Positions 25,879 to 37,216 of a stretch of 64,000 nt of DNA are shown here, piece after piece. Both the position numbers and the translations under genes were made by a program. The notes under the pieces were generated by a model, which was not told where the DNA came from, ran no database searches, and saw only the letters and a program-made list of their open reading frames with translations. Position 1 is the first letter of the stretch, and each line of letters begins with the position of its first letter. Origin of the DNA: Porpolomopsis calyptriformis (taxonomy: Eukaryota; Basidiomycota; Agaricomycetes; Agaricales; Hygrophoraceae); the NCBI GenBank assembly GCA_951640195.1, contig OX621166.1, positions 1,914,501-1,978,500 of the forward strand, in the 5' to 3' direction.

Positions 25879-27819
25879 TTATATGGATCCAGATGGGGTA
25901 GGTTCAGGCTTGCCAGGGCCAGGGCTAGCGTTCCCGTTCTGTTGTGCTGCGTAATGCAGTGCGACTTTCACCCACGAGGTCACATCGACCTGCCGCTGAG
26001 AGTCTTCAACCAGAAACCGGTGGGCCTACGAGTTTCATACAAGGATGAGTAAACAGACCAAAGGGGGATTTGTGCCAAACCACTTACTAATAACTCCGCG
26101 TACGATGCCCTCATCTCTGGGGCCCGTGCTAAACATCGATCTACCCAATCCCGCGCCGTTGCAGAATACTTATCCGGCAACGCTGGGGGATCACCATGCA
26201 CAATGGCTGTTAGTTGTGCAAAAATGTTCGAGTATGTTTCTGGCGGATAGGGGTAATATCCGAGTCCGATCTCGATCATTGACAAACCAAGGGACCAGAT
26301 ATCGGAGGAGACGGTGTAAGTCCCGAGGTTGTTTTGAGACTCGCCTTTAATTCGCTCTGGCTGAACGAGGAGTGAGGTGTTGTGGTGGGTTATCTTTATA
26401 GCACACTTACCGCCATGTAACTCTGGCAGCCGATGTTGGTCTTTGCCAATGACCTTTCCAGCTGCCCTGATACTCCAAAGTCGCACAGTTTAATCTGTCC
26501 CTTTTTGTTAACCAATACGTTTGTTGGCTTCACATCTGCAAGACGAACACCATGAGAATCAACGAACTTCAGATAGGGTTCAGGAAAGCTCAGCGGCACA
26601 AAATAAGTTGTGATCTGGATTCCCAATTCAACTGTACTCACCTCTGTGTATGATTTGTAATTCATCTTTCAGAAACTTGAGCCCCCGAACCATGCTTCCA
26701 GCAATCCTCCCCAATACCGGTTCTGGCACGCCAGCACCTTGGAGTTTATCCATGCTCCCGGCATCCATATACTCCATGCAATAGTATACACAGCTCTCGA
26801 TAAAAAAAGCACCGTAGAATTCAACGATTTCAGGCGCGACAGCACGGTGCAGGATGTCGAGCTCCATGATGATAGCGTTTAGTTTTGCCTCGTCTAATTC
26901 GAGGCGTATTTCCTGGAAGAGACCAGGGGTAAATGAATGAGGGATGGGAGAAAGAAAGAAAAAGTACCTTCATGGCCATTAAGACATTGGTCGGTTTGTG
27001 AAGAACTTTCTTCACGGTACCGTAGTTGCCTTTGCCGAGCTCTTCCTTGAGCTGTAGTTGGCCCATGTTAATCGCAAATGAGGAGCCGTTTGAGAAGTCT
27101 ACACCAGATGCGTGTAGTACGGCCTTTCCACTAAAGTTAAGTACCCCCGAGGGATCACTGAAGGTCGCGGTCAGCAGTGCCGGGCATCAACTAGTGAATA
27201 CGATCATGCACATTTTAGCATGGAAGGTGACTTACACAATTTTGGAGAAATTGGAAAACGGAGAACCGAGGTTTGAAGGTCTTTTGGGGGGGTCCAGAGC
27301 CATCGAGGGACGACCTGCACCGAGACCGGCGCCAAGAGCGCCACCACTAGGTACGGGTGTTATGGTAGGATCAATATCCCTCAACGTGAGATTGGGTCTC
27401 ATGCGTCTGTTAGCCATGCCACCACCACGAATATGTGCAAGGGGGAACGAGTTGGCGGCGTGTAATGTAGGATGTACGTGGGAATTGATAGTGGCGCGTT
27501 CGAGGAGGACTGTTGCTGGGTCGACTGCGGGTGTGGGTGTTTGGGAAGCAGCAATCTATGGAAGAATTAAGGGAGACATATATCTGAGAGAAAACGAACC
27601 CACTGCGGCCATTTTTGCTTGCAGTGAAGGGGGGATCGGGGTGAAACCCTGGACGGGAGGTAGGAGGGTGAGGGGTTTTCTGGAAGAGGAGGGAGCGGAG
27701 CGAGTAGACAAAGGAGGAGGGCGGGGGAGAGTGTCTGGAGGCTGGGAGTCACGCATTGTGGTGGTGGTTGGTAGACAAGATTCGAATGGCGGACCCAACG
27801 AGCGTTGACATGAAGTCAT
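25879..27819 (-). CDS. PBS2: Pbs2/Wis1-type MAP kinase kinase (HOG pathway)
   Basis: MAPKK that activates the Hog1/p38-type MAPK under osmotic and other stress. A Pro/Ser-rich N terminus starts at 27819 (MTSCQRSLGPPFE; an alternative Met begins MRDSQPPDTLP at 27756). The kinase starts QLKEELGKGNYGTVKKVLHKP with MAMK carrying the ATP-binding Lys. Later come YYCMEYMDAGSMDKL, IIHR-DVKPTNVL (split by an intron), LCDFGVSG and the activation loop LERSLAKTNIGCQSYM with the phospho-acceptor Ser/Thr pair, then APERI split by another intron. The C-terminal docking tail (VEDSQRQVDVTSWVKVAL) ends SGSI with TAA at 25879-25881. Confidence 0.92.
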
Positions 27820-27894
27820 ATCATACTGGGACCCCGAACGAGTTTAACTCCGCATCTTTCGGGGTCCCTTATCTGAGTTTTAAATAATACCAAA

Positions 27895-28918
27895 ATGGGT
27901 CGCGTGGGAATTTGCCTCAGATCACTCATTCAAGCTGTTCATCGTCGCCGTCTGCGTTGGTGAGTGTGTGCTCGGTGGACGTTTGCTTGTCACTCACCTT
28001 ATTCTTAGCAGCCATCGTCGCCGCCCTCGTTCCTTTCGTCCTTTGTCGATTGGGATATTGGTACAATCGAAAAGGACCGATGGCTGTCGTCATAAAGTGG
28101 GGAAGGGAGAGGTGAGCTTCGCAATATTCATATCAGATGACACTTTGACATTATTACTGTGCTGGTTACTCTCATCAGAATTCCGATCCCCCTCCCTCCT
28201 CCTGATACTAAGCTTCAATTTATCCGCAATGCCGTTGCAGGGTACACGCAGCTCCCCGAACATTCATTTAAACTAATCCATTCCGGTGCAGTAATGAAGG
28301 ACGATGCTCCAAGTCAGTCACGCTTCCTTGCTCTCTTGGAAACACATATAGTTTGACTCATCATCCGCTAACCGGTTTAACCGATTCTGCTCCTCTCTGA
28401 CATCATACCTTTGCCACCATCACCCAGTCTCCGCATACAAGATTCGCGCAAACTCTGTTATAACCGTCATTGGTGGTGGTGACCTTCCATCCGAGCCCTC
28501 TCACATAATACCCTCAAGCACCCCAAATCGCGACACGGAACAGTCGACTATCTCCCAGATCCGTTCTGAGGTCGAAGTTGTCCGTGGCACGCTCACTCCT
28601 TCTGTAGATGTCTTCCTACAATCCATCTCCCATCTTGACAACCTTATTCCCCGAACTTTATCTGACCAACCCCCACCACCCCTACACGTGCCCATAGAAG
28701 ATCAATCTGAACGTGACCCCGAGAGCATTAGATTTGGCGAGCTTGAGAGAGAGCATGCCCGCCTGGGAGAGCTCCTCCTTCAGTCCCTCCTACGTCTCGA
28801 CGCGATCACAACTGAAGGCGGGTGGGAAGATGCGAGGGCCGAACGTAAGGTTGCCGTCAAGGAAGTCCAAGGTCTGCTCGACCGCTTAGATGGGGGTTGG
28901 AAGACGAGAGTGGGATAG
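27895..28918 (+). CDS. membrane-anchored ubiquitin-like/BAG-domain protein
   Basis: Hsp70 nucleotide-exchange cochaperone with an N-terminal anchor, as in fission-yeast Bag101/102 or yeast Snl1. The anchor is FKLFIVAVCV joined to AAIVAALVPFVLCRLGYW across an intron starting GTGAGT at 27960. Next is a ubiquitin-like segment in three exons: PPDTKLQFIRNAVAGYTQLP, FKLIHSGAVMKDDAP and SAYKIRANSVITVIGGGD. The last exon holds a helical BAG domain (EVEVVRGTLTPSVDVFL, then RLGELLLQSLLRLDAI, then AVKEVQGLLDRLDGGW) and ends at 28918. The ATG at 27895 is not in frame with the anchor exon as spliced, so the first exon remains unresolved. Confidence 0.78.
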
Positions 28919-29012
28919 TTCAGACTTGTACCAGCTAGCGTAGACAAGTAAATCATAGACTCTTTTGCGGCAATGCCCGATCGCGCGAGTCATTTTGAGG
29001 CAGGGCCCGTTG

Positions 29013-29066
29013 GCTATGCTGATATAATGTGTACATACCCACACTAAGAATTGTTCACGACATTTC
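29013..29066 (+). repeat. 54-bp segment, inverted copy of 37110-37163
   Basis: Starts with GCTATGCTGATATAATGTG and ends with GTTCACGACATTTC. The reverse complement matches 37110-37163 over the same length, with perfect blocks of 30 bp and 14 bp and a divergent 10-bp middle. It lies 95 bp past the BAG gene stop, at the left edge of the accessory island. Confidence 0.85.
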
Positions 29067-29089
29067 GCTTTGATGTGTGTACAACAAGT

Positions 29090-30925
29090 GGATGGTGCAT
29101 AGGAACCATTATATGAGGGTAGGATGGTTTTAGGGGACCATCTTACAAAGGATTGTCCTGGCATGTTGAGACTGGGAAATAGTTTAACAGAACTATATAA
29201 GAGTATATGGTTTCAGGGCACCATCTGGTCATGCAGGATAGTGCTTAGAAACTATATCATTTGAGATAGTTCTGTGAAACCATCGTCTTAGCTGACAGGA
29301 TAGTCTCTAGAAACTATATGGTGTGGGATGGTTCTATGAAACCATCCTCTTAGCTTACAGGATAGTCTCTGGGAACCATACAGTGTAGGATGGTTATGTG
29401 AAACCATCCTCTTGGTGTGCAAGATGGTCTCTAGAGACTATATTATCAGAGATGGTTCTGTGAAACCATCCTCTTAGCTTGCAGGATAGTGTCTAGAAAC
29501 TATATGATGTAGGATAGTTCCTTCAAACCATCCTCTCAGCTGACAGGATAGTCTCTAGAAACTATATGGTGTGGGATAGTTCTATGAAACCATCCTCTTA
29601 GCTTACAGGATGGTCTCTAGGAACCATAAGGTGTAGGATGGTTATGTGAAACCATCCTCTTGGTGTGCAAGATGGTCTTTAGAAACTATATTATCAGAGA
29701 TGGTTCTGTGAAACCATCCTCTTAGCTTGCAGGATAGTGTCTAGAAACTATATAATGTAGGATAGTTCCTTCAAACCATCCTCTTAGCTTACAGGATAGT
29801 CTCTAGGAACTATATGGTGTAGGATAGTTTCACATAACCATCCTCTTAGCTTGCAGGATAGTCTCTGGGAACCATAAGGTGTAGGATGGTTATGTGAAAC
29901 CATCCTCTTGGTGCAAGATGGTCTCTAGAAACTATATTATCAGAGATGGTTCTGTGAAACCATCTGTTACACTAGCAGGATGGTGTGTAGAAACTATATG
30001 GTGTAGGATAGTTCCATGAAACCATCCTCTTAGCTTGCAGGATAGTCTCTATGAACCATATGGTGTAGGATGGTTGTGTGAAACCATCCTCTTGGTGCAA
30101 AATGGTCTTTAGAAACTATATTATCAGAGATGGTTCCTTAAAACCATCCTGTTAGCATGCAGGATGGTCTCTAGAAACTATATTATCTGAAATGGTTCTG
30201 TGAAACCATCTGTTATGCTAGTGGGATGGTGTGTAGAGACTATATGGTGAAGGATGGTTCTATGAAACCATCCTCTCAGCTTACAGGATGGTCTCTGGGA
30301 ACCATATGGTGTAGGATGGTTGTGTGAAACCATCTGTTACGCTAGCAGGATAGGGTGTAGAAACTATATGGTGAAGGATGGTTCTATGAAACCATCCTCT
30401 CAGCTTACAGGATAGTCTCTGGGAACTATCAGGTGTAGGATGGTTGTGTGAAACCATCCTCTTGGTGCAAGATGGTCTCTAGAAACTATATTATCAGAGA
30501 TAGTTCTGTGAAACCATCCTGTTAGCATGCAGGATGGTCTCTAGAAACTATATCATCTGAAATGGTTCTGTGAAACCATCCGTTACGCTAGCAGGATAGT
30601 GTGTAGAAACTATATGGTGAAGGATGGTTCTATGAAACCATCCTCTCAGCTTACAGGATGGTCTCTGGGAACCATCAGGTGCAGGATGGTTGTGTGAAAC
30701 CATCCTCTTGGTGCAAGATGGTCTCTAGAAACTATATTATCAGAGATGGTTCTGTGAAACCATCCTCTTAGCTTGCAGGATGGTCTCTGTGAACCATATG
30801 GTGTAGGATAGTTCCTTCAAACCATCCTCTTAGCTTACAGGATAGTCTCCAGAAACTATATCATTTAAGATGGGTCTCTGAAACCATCCCCTACATAGCA
30901 GAACGGTACCTAGGTACTATATGAT
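29090..30925. repeat. 62-bp tandem array with higher-order units and paired inverted arms
   Basis: About 27 head-to-tail units, with exact 62-bp spacing at 29299, 29361, 29423, 29485 and 29547; some later units are 58-61 bp. Each unit carries two inverted pairs: GGATGGTT...AACCATCC around a 4-7 bp loop, and ATAGT...ACTAT (or ATGGT...ACCAT) around an 8-bp spacer. Marker units containing CTTGGTG recur at 29411, 29659, 29907, 30091, 30461 and 30707, so the first half repeats every four units (248 bp). Ends are degenerate (from about 29,090 and after 30,880). It has no coding frame and lies between the BAG gene and the minus-strand island gene. Confidence 0.92.
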
Positions 30926-31003
30926 TCGGTCATACAACTATTTACTTGAGGCTCACATCACAGAGGCTTAAGCCTGTTCAGCATTCAGATCTTCAAACTG
31001 CAA

Positions 31004-33590
31004 TTAGCAAATTGAGAATTTACTAGGAAAATAGGACATACATCCAAGTGAAAACTCGCAAACTTCGCCATCCTCAAAATTCAGCTTACCAAGTTTGTTA
31101 ATAAGCCGAGTGATTTGAATTCGAAGTCGTTTCTTCAAAACATCTCGAGAAGATTGATCATGTGAATATAAGTCATCCACAGTGAGGCCTGCATCGTTAG
31201 TGTATGCATTTTCAACCAGGAAGTAACGCATACGAGGATCAAAGCATTGACTTCCCAGCCCCTCAGTCTGCCCTTTGTTGTTTGTCGTGGTCCAGGTTTT
31301 CCATAAATAGAAGTCCAGCAAAGCCGCATCAATTGCGCAACCGCAGCTTAGGAACCCCTTCTCTGCTTCCTCCTTATCCCCTCTCTTTCTCTTTGCAATC
31401 TGTCCGGCTGGTACACCAGTGACGAGATACTTCGCTTTGGCAGAGCCATCGTAGATCTGTCCTTTCTTGTCATGCGTATGATGGAAAATACAAAAGGTAT
31501 TCTTTCGATTGGTCTTGAGACAGGCGAGCGCTAATTCACGGCTTGTCGTAGCAGCGCGAGGGAGGAAGGATTGGTGATCCTTGATAGCCCTACAGATGGT
31601 GTCTGGGATTTTCAAGCTGGCGTTTCCACCGGAAATAATATATTGGTCGATTAACTCGTTGCCCTGTCCTGATTTCCGTTCAGTTTTGTACGTATTCGCT
31701 ATTCACTGGTGACATACTTTCGAGTTTTTCCAGGTCAACCAAGCTAACCTTCTTGGAGGTATCCTCCCCATCACTTTCTTCACTGGGAGGGTCGTTACCA
31801 TCCTCAGCCGCACCTTCTTCAATGTCTTTGAGCCGTCGTTTCTTCCCTTTCCCCTTAGCAACGTCGCCGATTTCTTGTTCCGCTGTCTCAGTGCGAGTCA
31901 CTGCAGCTGTGGCCTCATTGGTGGTCACCTTATCTGCTGTGCCTTCAGGGACAACAGGTACGTCCGTGATACCATCTGAATCGGCACTGACAGTTACAGT
32001 GTGATTTGCAGTACTGGCCGGTTGATCCCCTTGGTTGCCTGCAGCCACCTTGTCATCTCGCAAACTAAGCTTCAACCCAACAATCATTGCTTTCAAGTGC
32101 TGATGGGCATCGTTCGCAAGCTGAAGCAGTTGGTATGCTTCACTCTGCGCAACTGTTTCGTGTGATATGTCAGTCTTAGCCTTTCATAAAGGCAACGTTC
32201 CTGACCTTTTCCACCGCCAGACACCTTTTTTCTCATTTTCTCCTGGACCACGTGGAGGTTCCTTTGTCCCTCATACTCATCTACCTTTTTTTCTTGGGTC
32301 TCAAGCTCTGCTTGAAGTATTGCTGAGAGAACGGCCTAGGTAAGTGAGGTTTTGATTATCTACCATTTAAAACTGACCAAGCGTCGCTAGCTTCTCTTCG
32401 TTCGCTGGCATAGCAAGTGTGATGGCACAATCAAACTTGCTTATGTTTAATACGGCGGAGTATTTAGTGCTCAAATGGTGTAGCCGCACCATCCTCAGCT
32501 TATCATCGTTTTGATGCTTTAGCATTAATAAATTATAGCTTATACTTGTCCCTATAATACGCAATCAAAGCATCCTTTTCCTCAATCTCAGTCTGCTGGC
32601 GTGCCAGGGCCTGCCGTGATGTCTCAGCCTGAGCCTCCACCTCCTTCCTCCGTGCTTCTACAGAGGCAAGCTCTTTTCCTATCTCAAGAGCATCTTGGCG
32701 GCGAGCATGGATGAGACCTGCAGTCATAATATGGAATTGATTTACCAGGTGGCCGGTCTCATCCTTAGCATCACGACGGAGGCGGTTTGAGGTATAGTGA
32801 ACGATGTCACCATTCGCGTGAGGGTGTTGTGCCGCAAGAAAAAGCCAGCAATTAGTCTCTTTTGAAACTCGTTCACACTGTTCATTTTGAGAGATGAATG
32901 ACTCAAGTGAAATTAAATAGGGAACACGTACTCGTACAGCAAGATCCTCTACGCATCGGGCAAACCGTTTTGCTGCTGCCCGGGAATCTTGGATAAATGG
33001 TCGTAACAGTCTAGTTCTTGTAACAGCTAGTTGAACTGTCATCAGTGGGACAGTTCACGATAATTCTTGACCTACGCCAGTCTTTATTGCCCCGCTTCAC
33101 TCCTTCGACATATCCATATATGGCATGATACTTCGTCGGGCGAGTTGGTGTACTTGCCAATGGGGTGTTCGGTATACTGCCTTGCTCACTGATAGATTCT
33201 CTTGTAGCACACAGCATTTGTGCTGAATCGTCTAGTGGTATTTGAGATTCATGTCCTTGTAACATTGGATCGATTTGCAGTTCCGTCTAGATGTATCATT
33301 GCGTGAGTAGTAGATGTGAGTTGCGTATCATTAGCTTACCAGCAGGGTTCCTATCTGTGTCTCTGCAGCTTGAGGTTGGATGCTTTGATCGTCTGCAGAG
33401 ATTGGTGAAGTGGCCGCAAGTAGTGAGTGCTTTAAAAATATGATTATAAGTGCTAAGATATCAAGACACGATAAGAACATACCACAGATTTAAAAATTTG
33501 ACCAGCCTTTGTGTGGGGGCATTCAGAACGGAGAGGCCGACCTGGACACTGTCGGCACCGACGTTTTCTCTGGCGGTCAGGGCCTGCCAT
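31004..33590 (-). CDS. unrecognised coiled-coil gene divergent from the KDZ/CxC gene
   Basis: Not a recognised family. The start proposed at 33590 gives MAGPDRQRKRRCRQCPGRP and a Cys/His cluster (CRQCPGRPLRSECPH), then spliced pieces HSLLAATSPISADD, TKYHAIYGYVEGVKRGNKDWP, VTRTRLLRPFIQDSRAAAKRFARC and CERVSKETNCWLFLAAQHPHA. A coiled coil follows (EARRKEVEAQAETSRQALAR), then an acidic Ser/Thr-rich linker (31,700-32,080) and a C-terminal domain (IPDTICRAIKDHQSFLPRAA, CLKTNRKNTFCIFHHTHDKK) ending near 31004. Reading breaks at the TAA near 32548, so either an intron was missed or the gene is damaged. It shares a 156-bp gap with the plus-strand gene, suggesting one mobile unit. Confidence 0.5.
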
Positions 33591-33746
33591 TCTAGAGTAT
33601 GTTTTCGCAAGAGACAACAAACTTACAGGTGCTGTTTGTGTTTTGTGGCGGGCATGAGTTGGATGGTGTGGAGGAACTGGATGTTGCGATCGAAAGATAA
33701 AGACCTGAGGGTTCATACACAATAGCCACTCTCGTTAGAAAACCTT
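33591..33746. promoter_or_regulatory. divergent promoter of the two island genes
   Basis: 156 bp between proposed starts at 33590 (minus) and 33747 (plus). The role is inferred from head-to-head geometry; no motif was identified. Confidence 0.35.
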
Positions 33747-36700
33747 ATGCCGCATTCACCACCTGATTCACCTTACCACTTGATCCATATTGATACACCC
33801 CCACCATCTCCCATTAACTTGAATCTTGACGATGTTGAGAACCACGACGTCATTCAACTTGCGCAGATTGAAAACAGCTTAGGTGTTCAGCACACTCCTG
33901 CAAAGCGTACCAGACAGCCTAAGCGGCAAAGACACAAGAGAGCACGCCAAAGCTCACCTCAATCAACAGAACTATTGTTGGATTCACCAGTTGGAACCCT
34001 CGATCAGCAGATCTACCCAGAGGCTAGTGATACCGACTGGAATGATTACCTCCATCCCAACACCACCTGATCAACTGAAACCACCAAAGACCAGCTTGAT
34101 CAATACATCGACCTTGTTCAAGCTGATTGTCAGGGTTTTTATTGGATTGCCCAGACTCTATTCGTTGTACAAGGATGGGATGTAAAGATGGCAGTTGGCA
34201 CCGTAAGCAGTTTCTCTCGAAAAAAGAATCCTGCTCATATTTCTATCAAGTCAGCGTGGTATCACCTTCAACGCAAGCGGATTGGTGATGAATGGGTCAC
34301 TGTATGCTTCTGCCCATCCACGAGGGATTGTGTTCATTATCAATTCATGTGCGACTATGGGGACGAGTATTTTCCAGATAATGAGACGCTTTATCCAGGT
34401 AAGGCCATAATCTTAACATTGGATTCAAATCTGAAGTTATCTACTAGACCATGAAGACGTCATTCTATTCACTCACGAGCTGATAGGTAGCGACAACGAA
34501 TTCTTGAGCCGATTTTCAGTAGCTTCCCCCGGACGAGTAACAGCAAAAGATCGTGCAATCATAACGCACAATGGTGCCAACGATGGGTCAGGACTGTGGA
34601 GCTGTTCAAAGGATCGCAGTGATGGATGTCCTCACGTTAAGAAAGCACGGCACCAACTCCAGAAGTTGATCCACGCAAATCCGGATGCAAGGGATGAGGG
34701 AGCCATGGGGGTCGTGGATGGCAGTAATCCTGGTACTATTCCCGATACCCTCCTCAGCATGCGCAGGCTCTGACTTGACCTACAGTACCCCGTGTTTTTG
34801 GCGCAGCGGCGCAGGCCAAAAAATCCATCTCTCATTTGCAAATCCTTCCGCCATCGTGGGCATCCCTTCCCAATGACCTACAACTCTATCCACGCTGTCT
34901 TTTTAACCCAAACTCAGCCCCATCTGTGTTTGCTTTGAGTGCTGACGGCAGGTGCATTTGCTCCCGCAGCACATACTCAGACTTGCTGCCATTAGAGAGA
35001 CGAATTTGTGTAATATACACACTCTCTGGTGGCCATCATGCCCAGATTGAGGTCCAGCACTGTCCTTCATGTCCACCCCGCCTCCGTCGCCTCATAGGTC
35101 CTGAAACCCGAGACGCAGGCCTCTTCAATTACAACAACCGAATCCTCGTCACCCATGAGCTCCTTGACGAATACACCAGTGCTTATACATCTTCAGAAAC
35201 CCCATTTGTTGCCTGGGTTACAGTTGTATCACGGCGCTATCAAATCCACTCACCCCCCATCCCCTTTCTTAGTGAAAAAATGTTCCGGACCATCTGGTTC
35301 TCCTATGTCCATCTGCAACATCTTGATACAGATATGCAATGCCAGGTTTGCGGTCCCGAGCCAGCCGATATAATCTGGGATGGCATCACCTTATCATTTA
35401 GCAAAAAACATCTCCTTCCTTCGCTCCGACCACCCACTACCATCCATGGACATTCACTCCTACGCGGAGAAGTTCGCTACCGAGCCGGTCAACAGCTAAT
35501 TCCCGATCCTAAGGTCCGGAAAGCTATACGCCTTATTCTTGAAGGTAGATCGCTGGTTCTTGATTCTGATGAAGAGCTAGATGGTAATCCTGAGTTTGAT
35601 GACGATGTACCTGCCAGCACTTCCTTCAAGCTCAAGGCTGCAAACCATCTCATCGATCGTGTAAATGCAATCCCGGGGTTATGCACAAAGTTGCGAGAAT
35701 TGGAGCAATCTCTTGGCGATCTATTTGAGGTGTACTTCGGTATTCGTTCATTATCTCAGCGGCAGAAACCTCCTACTGAGTACCGAAAACTTTTCATACA
35801 AGTAAGTAAGAGAATTTGTTATCGTTGCAAGATGGTTTACTGAAATCTTCATTTAGCTCAGCGCTGAAGAGTCAGTATTACAGATGGCCAATCGCCCTGC
35901 TCTAAAGTGTCTCAAACGCTTTGTTTCCCAGCCCAATCTTCACACCGCATCACTCCTCGTCGGCATCCCCTCTTTATATGAGGTTCTTCATTATCACGGA
36001 TCAAAACAGGAGCCGTTCCCTGGCCCATTGCTGAGCTTGTGCTCCTGGATCTTACAGAGGGGCCAGGGTGCATTAATTGGACTGATAGTTCACACAGCAC
36101 CACCAGTTGACCCGAACGCTCAAAACGCTGACCCAGGTTGGAGAATTGTGAGTGTTCAGACATTCAGATACTTATGAACGTTCTCTCATACCAACGATGG
36201 CGTATATAGACTGGATGTTGCTATGGATTACCACAGCTTCGTCACCGACCAAAATACCCATACCTCAAACACGATCAGCGAAGTGAAATCAGTGGCCAAC
36301 GCAGAGCCAAGTGCTCAAAATATTATTCAAAGTATGGGGAGAAACGACTCACTGGAGGTATAATGTGTGCGTGGTGCACTCATAGTATCTGTTATGGCTT
36401 TCATTGCATTCCCCGAGGTGAAGGTCGCAATGACGTCTTCTCTGCGCTGCTTACACGCTGGCCAAAAGCACCAAAGACAGTGGTCTATGACTTTGCCTGC
36501 GCCCTCGGCCCTTATTGCATGGTTCGCGAACCCGAATTTTTTGCCGACACGCTTTTCGTCATCGATGCCTTTCATTCAACAGGGCACACAAAATGTTCCC
36601 CCGCAAATTTTCTTACAACTTACGCCAATGTGGATCCTCGCCTTGCTCGTGTCAATTCCAGTGCAGCAGAGTGTGGGAATGGGGGTTTACATCGTATTCG

Positions 36701-36803
36701 CAAATCAGTAAGCTATATGTCGCAAGACCGAGCCATTGTGTATACAAGGGTCTTCTTATGTATCTGGAATAGACTGCAAACCCAAAAGATGGCAGGATGC
36801 TGA
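33747..36803 (+). CDS. CxC-cluster / KDZ transposase-like protein
   Basis: Resembles, from memory, the basidiomycete proteins described as CxC-type cysteine clusters associated with Kyakuja-Dileera-Zisupton (KDZ) transposases. A basic Ser/Pro-rich N terminus (33747 on) is followed by DQLDQYIDLVQADC, then ISIKSAWYHLQRKRIGDEW. Cys clusters are LWSCSKDRSDGCPHVKKA and VQHCPSCPPRLRRLIGPETR. The conserved stretches are LLDEYTSAYTSSETPFVAW and, after an intron ending at about 36210, TGCCYGLPQLRHRPKYPYL, LTGGIMCAWCTHSICYGFH and VVYDFACALGPYC. The end is AFHSTGHTKCS and NSSAAECGNGGLHRIRKSV, finishing near 36803. An in-frame TGA at 34068-34070 either marks a nonsense mutation or a missed intron. Confidence 0.7.
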
Positions 36804-37216
36804 TGAGCAGCACGCCGACGCTCTCTATTCATGTCTCGCGTCTTCGTAGTCCTTGATAAAAATATATAGTAGAATTTGTGGTAAACGCAACAGCTCGAGT
36901 AGCAAATGTCACACCGTGTCCTCCCTAGCTACGCGCAAGGTAAACTTGAGAATCGAGGCATATGGGGGATTTGCCTGTGGCCGGTCTGTGCGCAAGAGTG
37001 GTAGCCAACATGGGGCAGCCAGACTATCTCTCACAAGTAGACAGTGGTGTCAGACTATCTTCTAAGATGGTGCGCGGGTACTATCGACAGGCAGTGAACA
37101 GTTTGCAATGAAATGTCGTGAACGTGTTTGGCCGTGGGTATGTACACATTATATCAGCATAGCGTCTGGGACTTATCCGGTCATTTTTTGGCTTGAGATC
37201 AGCTTTATCCAGTACC
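36804..37216. other. intergenic between island gene and IleRS
   Basis: Right border of the accessory island, carrying the inverted 54-bp segment (37110-37163) and presumably the IleRS promoter. No ORF of interest was seen. ACTATCTTCTAAGATGGT near 37052 shares short words with the 62-bp array, possibly a degenerate unit. Confidence 0.4.
37110..37163 (-). repeat. 54-bp segment, inverted copy of 29013-29066
   Basis: Reads GAAATGTCGTGAAC, ten variable bases, then GTGGGTATGTACACATTATA and onward to CAGCATAGC. Its reverse complement aligns base for base with the left-edge copy except in the middle. It lies 54 bp before the proposed IleRS ATG. Confidence 0.85.

Noticed and set aside
29090..30925. 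CRISPR array
   Set aside because: Units are contiguous 62-bp tandem copies without unique spacers, and the host is a eukaryote.
29013..37163. 54-bp inverted pair as exact TIRs of a transposon
   Set aside because: No target-site duplication was found directly outside either copy, so they are reported as an inverted repeat only.
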